64,000 bases of DNA from Eutreptiella sp. 'Long Island Sound 2002' (taxonomy: Eukaryota; Euglenozoa; Euglenophyceae; Eutreptiales; Eutreptiaceae): positions 42,481,621 to 42,545,620 of the forward strand of contig OZ038391.1 of assembly GCA_964036045.1 (NCBI GenBank). The letters run 5' to 3'. Within the stretch, counting starts at the first letter, position 1. Each line of letters starts with the position of its first letter. Shown here one piece after another: positions 57,711 to 64,000 of the stretch. Position numbers and translations under genes: made by a program. A model generated the notes under the pieces. That model was not told the DNA's origin. It made no database searches and was given only the letters and a program-made list of their open reading frames with translations.

Positions 57711-59786
57711 AGTGGGTTTTCGCAGTTACTTGGGTAATTTTTGTCGTTTGTTGCTGTTGCTTGCACTTGCTGGTGTCCCGGCTTCCTATGGGTCGCAGTG
57801 CAGCGGCCTCATGGACAACTTCTTTGCCACCAACTTCATATTGGCTGTACCAACTGCAACTTCCCCTCCCAAGCGTGAACTTTAATGATGTGCCCTGGCA
57901 AGAGGTGCAATCAAACGACCATAAAAGCGACTTCATTGGTAGCATGTAGGCAAGGGCAAGACCTCTGCAAGCTCCATGATTACAGGAACCATCTGTGATC
58001 TTGTGAGTGATCCAGTACTTTCGATATCAATATTCCTAAGACCCAACATATGACGTTGAAATGAAGGTGGCATGCCATATCCTGTAGGATGCCAACTTCT
58101 GAGACCAATGCAGCAACCTTTCATGCCATACACCACAATCGTTCAGCCTAAATACACTTTCGGTGCTTAGAGAAGCAATACAATGGTCACACACTTGAAC
58201 TTACCTTCATCGCCTTTTTGAACTCCTAGGCATCCTTCACAAAACCTGCGAATGGCACCTCCGTCCAGAACCTCCACAACACCTTCCTCCTCTATACTTG
58301 CACGCGCGCCATGCGGGGGGCTGTGTTCGGCGAAATTTGTAGTCACATTCACGTAGCGCCATTACTGCACTATAATATCCGCAAAAAGTCCCTGGGCTGC
58401 AGTGAAGAACCCAACACAATTGCTGGTACTCGATCACCCGTACTCGCGCGATTGTAGAAAACATGTGTACCAAAAGTGACCCAGGAGAAAGACGTGATAA
58501 ATCCAAGCTGGGGGACAACAAACATGACCATTAAGTACAATGTACAAGAATAGGCAGGCAAAGGTAAGATTTAGTTACAAGCACCCGAATGCAGCCCACT
58601 GTACCATAACCTGGTGCCTTTGAGCTTGGAAGCGGGGAAAAAACAATGCCCATGAAAACGCATATATCGTATGTGTATGGTGGTGCACGGTGCGTGCAAC
58701 TCCCTCACAGGCACAGGACAACCCCCCATTTGGGGTGGTTCTCACATCTGGTGTGGATTGTCGTCCACACTCCAACGATGGTGTCACGCCGTTTGTTTGT
58801 GTATCTTCGTGTTTGCTCATGGGAGTGAGGCTGGGAAGGCAAAAGACTATGAGTCCCTACAGTTTGGGAGGTACAGAGTGGGGGCAAAACTGGTGATTTC
58901 CTGTCAGTAGCCCTGGATTTAGGTGCTTTGGGACCAGTAGCTCAGGGAAATTAAAATTAAATTTAGCCTTTTTCTTAAAAGGCGACCCCTCCGTAACATG
59001 TTGATCAAAAATTGTGAATCTGTCGAGAGTAGCATGACATAATGACATCGGATTTCCCTGAGCTGGGGGACCTGTGGTCTGATTCTGAGCTTGTTTCTTG
59101 TAGGCGTCTCAACTACTGTCACTGAAAACAGCGAACCTGATGTCACTGAAAGTGACCACAGATAACAAGGATGCGACAGAAACTTCAACTGAAAAGGTAC
59201 TGACCCCGACGCTAAACAGGGTCACACACCTTGGGCATGAGACACCTGGAATGGCTGTACGGCGACCTGTCTTTGATGGCTGTAAAACCCATCCAGCAGC
59301 TGGTTGCACACTTTCTAGCAAAAAACATGTTCATACGCACCTCCTGAAGTTCTGGTGTTCAGTTGGTACAGCAGTGAGACCCAAAGCCTTCGATCGCCTA
59401 TTCCATTCATCTCAGGGCTTGCTTCATGACAGGTGGCGGCTGGACATTCTGCACCACATCCTCATACAAATCCCAGGATATGATATGTAGCTGGCACGCA
59501 CACTGGGCACACTCATCATGGGACGTGTAAACACATGGGATCTGCCAAAAGTGACAGGAACATGGGCTAAAGCAGGCAGCTACAGGATTGCCCCCACCTG
59601 TGCACAAACAGATCCAGGGTACAGTCACAGATTCCATACAACATATAGTTGTGAATACACTACACGATGCTTGCAACCAGGCAGAACATGCTGGCATCAC
59701 TCTTGTGAAGTGCCACCAACATGCTTTAAAGAGCTCTGGCAGCCAACTCAGCTGAAGTGCCCCGCAATTGTGCTGCTATATGCCCC
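57711..59786. other. Between elements H1 and H2, no gene recognised
   Basis: Short open frames only, without recognisable domains. It is probably decayed mobile-element sequence. Confidence 0.35.
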
Positions 59787-60030
59787 AGGGGGAGCGTTTG
59801 CCCTGTGCGCTACTTTTATTGTGACTTTCCCAGATTCAGTCCCCAAGTTCACCATCACCCAATGAAGCCCCCAAGTAGAACAACAGATGCCTCTTGCCTA
59901 CCAGATGAAGCGACAAACCATCCCTGCACAACAACATTGAATAGGAAAAGCATATCTAAATCACCTTCACAACTTTGTTCCACCAAATTTGTTCACTCAA
60001 ATTGAACAAGCAAGACTATTCGTTAAACAG

Positions 60031-60150
60031 TCTTGGCCCCACAGGTATGCGGGTCAATACATTCCGCACAATAATTTAAACTACATTCACCACATACTGT
60101 CGTAATGTGCTTTTGACAGCACAATGCACACATATCAACCTCATCCGTGA
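60031..60150 (-). pseudogene. Relic of the transposase zinc-finger tail
   Basis: The minus-strand translation contains MCALCCQKHITTVCGECSLN and YCAECIDPHTCG, aligning with the tail of the 56658-57353 frame with all cysteines kept. Substitutions are mostly between similar or tolerated residues. No catalytic-domain sequence remains upstream in the same frame. Confidence 0.75.
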
Positions 60151-60232
60151 CGAGTCCGACGTCATACCTGATGACACGGCGAACGCCCGCCTGCACAACC
60201 GGATCTCACTCACCTCCGTGCTGAACCCCCCT

Positions 60233-60300
60233 TCACTACTTGCTTGGCCATAGAACGCTGGAAAGTCCAGCGATCGGTCCCCACCGACAGACCCATGCCC
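60233..60300 (+). repeat. Direct repeat inside H2, copy 1
   Basis: CACTACTTGCTTGGCCATA, then GGAAAGTCCAGCGATCGG and CCCCACCGACAGACCCATGC. Copy 2 is at 60549-60612. The core ACTACTTGCTTGG also appears at 60336 and 61664. Confidence 0.85.
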
Positions 60301-60548
60301 ACACAGTACATTGTCACGAATACAGCGGCTTCACTACTTGCTTGGAGAGAGAGCAATGCTCGGTTCTGATTGACTGAATGCCCCCGCCATAGGCACTTCC
60401 AGCCTTTAGTCCAATGTGTGTTCTTCACAACAAAGCTGCAAAACACTATGTACAGTGTGCCTCGCACCAAATTAGAAGAGTCACTCATAGCTACAGACCA
60501 AGGCCATACTTGCATATTATAGGACAGTGTCATCTGAACCTGAAACAC

Positions 60549-60612
60549 TACTTGCTTGGCCATAAACAGTGGAAAGTTCAGCGATAGGCCCCCACCGACA
60601 GACCTATGCCTG
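60549..60612 (+). repeat. Direct repeat inside H2, copy 2
   Basis: Matches 60233-60300 with six or seven differences over about 65 bases. Confidence 0.85.
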
Positions 60613-60740
60613 CTCATTCAGTTCATCGTCATAGATTAGGCGGCGAAGCCGCCGCCACAGCTAGTCCACGAATACGGCGCCGGAGGCGCCGCCACAGATT
60701 GTCCATGCGAGCTCTGAGCGTCTGGGTCAGGGTCGCAAGG

Positions 60741-61742
60741 TCAGGTATGCACAGACTGAAACCTCCGTCTCTTCCGGCTGTCACTGACATCCGTACTAAA
60801 CTCTGAGCCCCCACTCCCCGCTTCCAGGCTGTCTACCGACTCGCTGTCCATTTCTGATTCCACCCCCAGGGCCCTGTCCCGCGCCCTGTCACTCACGTCT
60901 GTCGAAAATTCGTCACTCTCCAAGTCGCTCAGCGACACCCCTTCAGACCCTGAGGACAATGTCCCGCCGGACTCTCCTGAGCTCGCCATGTCACTGTCCG
61001 TGGCCTCCCCCCCCGACGCCATCTCCTCCAGCCCCAATGCTTCCCACTGTGGTTCCACTCTCACTCTCTTCGGAAAAGACTCCTCATTATGCGGATGTAA
61101 GCCCCTGCCTGCCTCCGCCAGTGCATCCGCCTCCTCATTGCCTTGCACCCCCAGGTGGGATGGTATCCAGCGGAGTTGCACTTGCTCCCCCGCCCTCTCC
61201 CGCTCCCACAAAATTGTTTCCCACAAATCCCTGTGGCCAACTTCTCTGCCGGTTGTGCGCCACCCATGTCGGCGCCATTTCGGCGACCACTCCACGATCC
61301 CCTTGTACACGTACTCCGAGTCTAAGACAACCACTAACCGCTCACCCGGCGATCTGTGCAACAGTGCATGTAGGACCCCCCGAAGTTCCCCCCTGCTGAC
61401 GCTCTGTCGTTCCCCCACTGGCACATGAGCCGCGCAATTACGGGAAGACCCCCGCGCGTACCACACCCCATACCCCGCCTGTGCCCACCCCCTCACCGTT
61501 TTCGCCGAGCCATCCGAATATGCCACGGTCCACCCATCTGCCGCCAGAGCTTGTAGCCGCTGGACCTCGGCATCTCTATACTTGCCCCACTTCTCTTCCT
61601 TCTCCTTGAACTTATCCCGCTGCTTGACTGGCTTGGCATTCGTGGGCTGCTGTGGCTGCTTGCTACTACTTGCTTGGACAAGGGGGGGGGGGGGGGCACT
61701 GCTATCTGCGGTGGGCCAGAAGAGGGGTAGAATCCACCCCAT
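60741..61742 (-). CDS. RNase H domain protein with acidic tail, inside a mobile element
   Basis: RNase HI cleaves the RNA strand of RNA-DNA hybrids. The frame has 333 codons from ATG at 61742. A basic, Gln/Lys-rich N-terminal part (about residues 25-65) precedes the RNase H fold at about 70-215. Catalytic residues are present: D in AYSDGSA, E in SRGELRG, D in VLDSEYV, and the H/D pair in PSHLGVQGNEEADALA. The C-terminal third is Ser/Asp/Glu-rich with the phrase EFSTDVSD repeated twice, ending in a basic RKRRRF. No reverse transcriptase is present. The domain resembles the separate RNase H of LINE-type elements, so capture from a retroelement is likely. Confidence 0.82.
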   Translation of the reverse strand: MGWILPLFWPTADSSAPPPPLVQASSSKQPQQPTNAKPVKQRDKFKEKEEKWGKYRDAEVQRLQALAADGWTVAYSDGSAKTVRGWAQAGYGVWYARGSSRNCAAHVPVGERQSVSRGELRGVLHALLHRSPGERLVVVLDSEYVYKGIVEWSPKWRRHGWRTTGREVGHRDLWETILWERERAGEQVQLRWIPSHLGVQGNEEADALAEAGRGLHPHNEESFPKRVRVEPQWEALGLEEMASGGEATDSDMASSGESGGTLSSGSEGVSLSDLESDEFSTDVSDRARDRALGVESEMDSESVDSLEAGSGGSEFSTDVSDSRKRRRFQSVHT

Positions 61743-62006
61743 AAACAGGGGTAGAAATCAGAAGTGGCAAAAAAAGATGCCCGGCGTGCTGTTACTCCCT
61801 CTGTAAATAGCAGGCAGCAAGGAGGTGATAAGACCATACACGAAAAAGGAGCGGTATCTCCATGCGTATCTCCATGGCTGAGGTACTCTGTTGGTGGTCA
61901 GTGGTTGTATTCTGGTTAAAACAGAATGAAGGGAATGCTTGCAATGCTGGATCCCAACCTCTGTCGCCATGCCGTCCAGTAATTTGTTCAAAAATACACG
62001 CTGCAC

Positions 62007-62761
62007 AGGGGGAATCTTTGCACTGCACGCGCACTGCGCGCACACTGCGCGCTACTTTTAGACTATGTTCCCCCCGAAGAGCCCACAGGCACGCCCCTTG
62101 GAAACACCCTTTGAATTAGGCGACCCCAACTGGACCGGAGGGGACCTTGAGGGGGACCTTCCCGACTCTTGTGGCAGTGGTGAAGGACCATGGGCCTTTG
62201 GGGGGGAACTTGACTGTGTGGGCGGCGGAGATGGAGGGCAGTGAGGTGGCGAATCTGAACTTGGGATGGCAAAGAAGATGACCTCCTTCTTGCATTGCCG
62301 ATACACCACTCTCAACCCATCTTGGTAGTATTCCAAGTGGAGGAGTCCATCTTCAGTCGTCCCAACCACCGTGGCAGGAGGTTGCAGGCCATTGGAGCGG
62401 GTGTAGAACAACCTATCCCCAATACTGAGATCCATGGAGAAAGTGGGCCTGAGAAATGAGGAGGGAAGTATGATGTCCTGTAGCAGGCACCCTGAAAGTG
62501 TATCACCATATCAATCAACCCAGAAAAAGAGTAGATGTGCTGGAAATGGGTAAAAAATGTGTGCAAAAAGGTAGAAATGGGTGAAACAAGGTGAACATCC
62601 AAAAATGCCATATCTCCAATGCATCAAAACCTACTACCAAACAAAAATGATGCCCAAAGTACCACAAAGTATGGGTTTCTAGTACGGCTAGACACCCAAA
62701 TAGTTGCACTGCGCGTGCACTGCGCGCGCACTGCACGCGCACTGTGCTTAAGGCGCCCCCG
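62007..62761 (-). mobile_element. GCGC-ended element, copy H3
   Basis: The left end AGGGGGAATCTTTGCACTGC (62007) is followed by alternating CACTGCGCGC words. The right end near 62700-62761 has GCACTGCGCGTGCACTGCGC and ends AAGGCGCCCCC, the imperfect inverse. Positions 62580-62700 match 57510-57620 of H1 (shared CACAAAGTATGGG and CGGCTAGAC). It encodes one short minus-strand frame. Confidence 0.6.
62058..62435 (-). CDS. Short protein with RSNG-PATVVG domain, in element H3
   Basis: The frame has 125 codons from the ATG at 62435. Residues 1-50 (MDLSIGDRLFYTRSNG, then PPATVVGTTEDGLLHLEYYQ) look like a small beta-barrel of SH3 or Tudor type. The rest is Pro/Ser-rich and unordered. A similar segment occurs in the degenerate frame near 13700, so this may be a module shared by mobile-element proteins of this genome. 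The function is unknown. Confidence 0.45.
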   Translation of the reverse strand: MDLSIGDRLFYTRSNGLQPPATVVGTTEDGLLHLEYYQDGLRVVYRQCKKEVIFFAIPSSDSPPHCPPSPPPTQSSSPPKAHGPSPLPQESGRSPSRSPPVQLGSPNSKGVSKGRACGLFGGNIV

Positions 62762-62934
62762 TAGAGGTAGAAAATCTTCAACAAACATCCAAACGCCCTT
62801 CTCACAACCATGTTGCTCATTGACCCACGTCACCTGCACTTAGACAATACAAACACACACCCTTCCAACCTAGCAATTTGATGCTGTGCACGCCAAAGCC
62901 CGAAAATGGGTGTTGGTAGTGCCGGCAGAAAAAC

Positions 62935-62975
62935 ACTGGCGCCTGTGCGTACTGCGTGCATAGGCGACCCCCGTA
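62935..62975 (+). repeat. Solo right-end-like motif of the GCGC-ended family
   Basis: GGCGCCTGTGCGTACTGCGT followed by GCATAGGCGACCCCCGTAGT resembles the right ends of H1 and H3. It may be the terminus of another, partly overlapping copy. Confidence 0.45.
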
Positions 62976-63052
62976 GTGGGAATATTCGGTGCCAGCTATG
63001 TCATCTCTAACAATCTTTAATGAAAATAACGCACAATCCAAGAAATGGCCAT

Positions 63053-63376
63053 TCAAGGTGTGTTTTGCGCAGGTTCTGTGATAACATAGTAATGCACTTG
63101 GTCCAGGATGGGCCATACTTCAAAAAACCACGAATAATGACGACTACCAATCCCTGAGGAGTACTTCATGGACACCACAAAGCACACTACATTTGTTTCT
63201 TCACTTTCCAGCCGAAAGCTGTGTGGCCAAAAGGCTGGGTGAGGTGAGGTCTCACACAACAATCCATGCATCAATGCCGCACAGTCTGCACAGAGACGGC
63301 CTCTTTCTGCACAGCATGTCCTGGACCTACTCAAGGAAAAGAGGGGGGAAGGTAAGCTCGCCAAACCTCGGGTCAA
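63053..63376 (-). other. Cys-containing open frame, possible exon of a mobile-element protein
   Basis: A 107-codon frame with TCCAERGRLCADCAALMHG, a CC...CxxC arrangement as in zinc fingers, followed by mixed hydrophobic sequence. It lies next to the GCGC-ended elements. No family was recognised. Confidence 0.25.
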
Positions 63377-63453
63377 CGGTCTCTGATCTTACTCCTCAGT
63401 ACGAGAGAAACAGACCATCCACATGGGTAGAGGCCGATTGTTGTTTTTTGTTC

Positions 63454-63500
63454 GTGGTGGTGGTGGTGGTGGTGGTGGTGGTGGTGGTGGTGGTGGTGGT
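63454..63500 (+). repeat. (GTG/GGT)n microsatellite
   Basis: A pure GTG trinucleotide run of about 47 bases, followed by GTT-rich degenerate repeats to about 63590. Confidence 0.97.
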
Positions 63501-63599
63501 GATGTTGTTATTGTTGATGTTTTGCATTACGGCATTCTGTTGATGTTTGTTGATGCTGCTACTGTTGTGTTGTTGTTGTTGTTAGTTTTGTTGTAACTG

Positions 63600-64000
63600 T
63601 GTGCAATAATCATTACACCCGTCATTCCTGCTGGAATCGAATGCGGAATCGTTCAGAACAATCTGCCGCGCTGCAGGTGCAGACACGGCGCTGCAATTGA
63701 TTATCCGATGATTGATGATGCAGACAAGGCACTGCATCAAAGTCAAGAGGTCAGTTGCATGGTGTCCACCCAAGCCAGAGGATGTCATCCAGCAGTGGCA
63801 CCTGGATGGAGAGTGCTTAACGGGGGGCGGTCTCCATGCAGTTGATTGCTTCATGACCTTGAGAGCAGTTGAATGCAACAAATGATGTCACTTCAGGCTT
63901 CCCCCATGCCAAAAAGGAGACAAACCGCAGCATCACCATTCCACAGCACAGCAGCATGGGCCTGAAGACAAAACTCTTGGAAACTGAGTCTCAAGAGCGG
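63600..64000. other. Right edge of the window, no gene recognised
   Basis: Short open frames only. I see no domain, RNA gene or repeat here. Confidence 0.4.

Larger units (their letters stand above)
59787..61800 (-). mobile_element. GCGC-ended element carrying an RNase H gene, copy H2
   Basis: The left end AGGGGGAGCGTTTGCCCTGT (59787) matches H1 and H3. The right end GATGCCCGGCGTGCTGTTAC then TCCCT (61800) matches the H1 right end. Just inside the left end lies CCCCCAAGTAGAACA, shared with H1 (CCCCCCAAGTAGACCA). The interior holds the transposase zinc-finger relic, direct repeats at 60233 and 60549, and an intact RNase H frame. Confidence 0.55.

Overview
The window is nuclear DNA from a eukaryote. 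Three genes on the minus strand have clear spliceosomal GT-AG introns with matching phases. The gene density is low and transposable elements of several kinds fill the spaces. The gene set (the ciliary protein CFAP45, a P2X-like channel, a TM9/nonaspanin protein, a two-exon GST) points to a flagellated unicellular eukaryote, perhaps an alga or other protist. I cannot name the species from the sequence. Long runs of G or C (10-18 bases) recur throughout.

Layout. 1-11911: a minus-strand CFAP45 gene; seven exons can be joined in phase, and its 3' end lies beyond the left edge. Its sixth intron (4.35 kb) holds a 2.85-kb fold-back element with terminal inverted repeats, large internal inverted arms and a 161-bp satellite-like array. 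12-17.6 kb: G/C-tract-rich repeats, a small inverted-repeat element, an intronless zinc-cluster protein and a 48-bp minisatellite. 18.9-22.1 kb: a sigma-like glutathione S-transferase, two exons, minus strand. 25.8-27.6 kb: a multi-exon P2X-like channel gene, minus strand. 30.6-34.2 kb: a long near-perfect palindrome family, and beside it a complete pogo-type transposon with TA target-site duplication and a transposase frame broken by two stops. 36.1-45.0 kb: one intronless 2964-residue protein, apparently a membrane protein with PAN/Apple-type ectodomains, a propeller-like region, three membrane segments, ankyrin-like repeats and a C-terminal ADP-ribosyltransferase domain with its R-S-ExE residues intact. 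45-54 kb: non-genic repeats, including further copies of the fold-back element sequence. 54.1-56.0 kb: an intronless TM9SF protein, minus strand. 56.5-63 kb: a cluster of related mobile elements with GCGC-rich ends; they carry a DDE-type transposase with a zinc-finger tail, an RNase H protein and a small PA-VV domain protein. 63.45 kb: a GGT microsatellite.

The host genes do not form a shared pathway. The two most unusual items are the giant receptor-like ADP-ribosyltransferase and the RNase H gene inside a DNA-transposon-like element.
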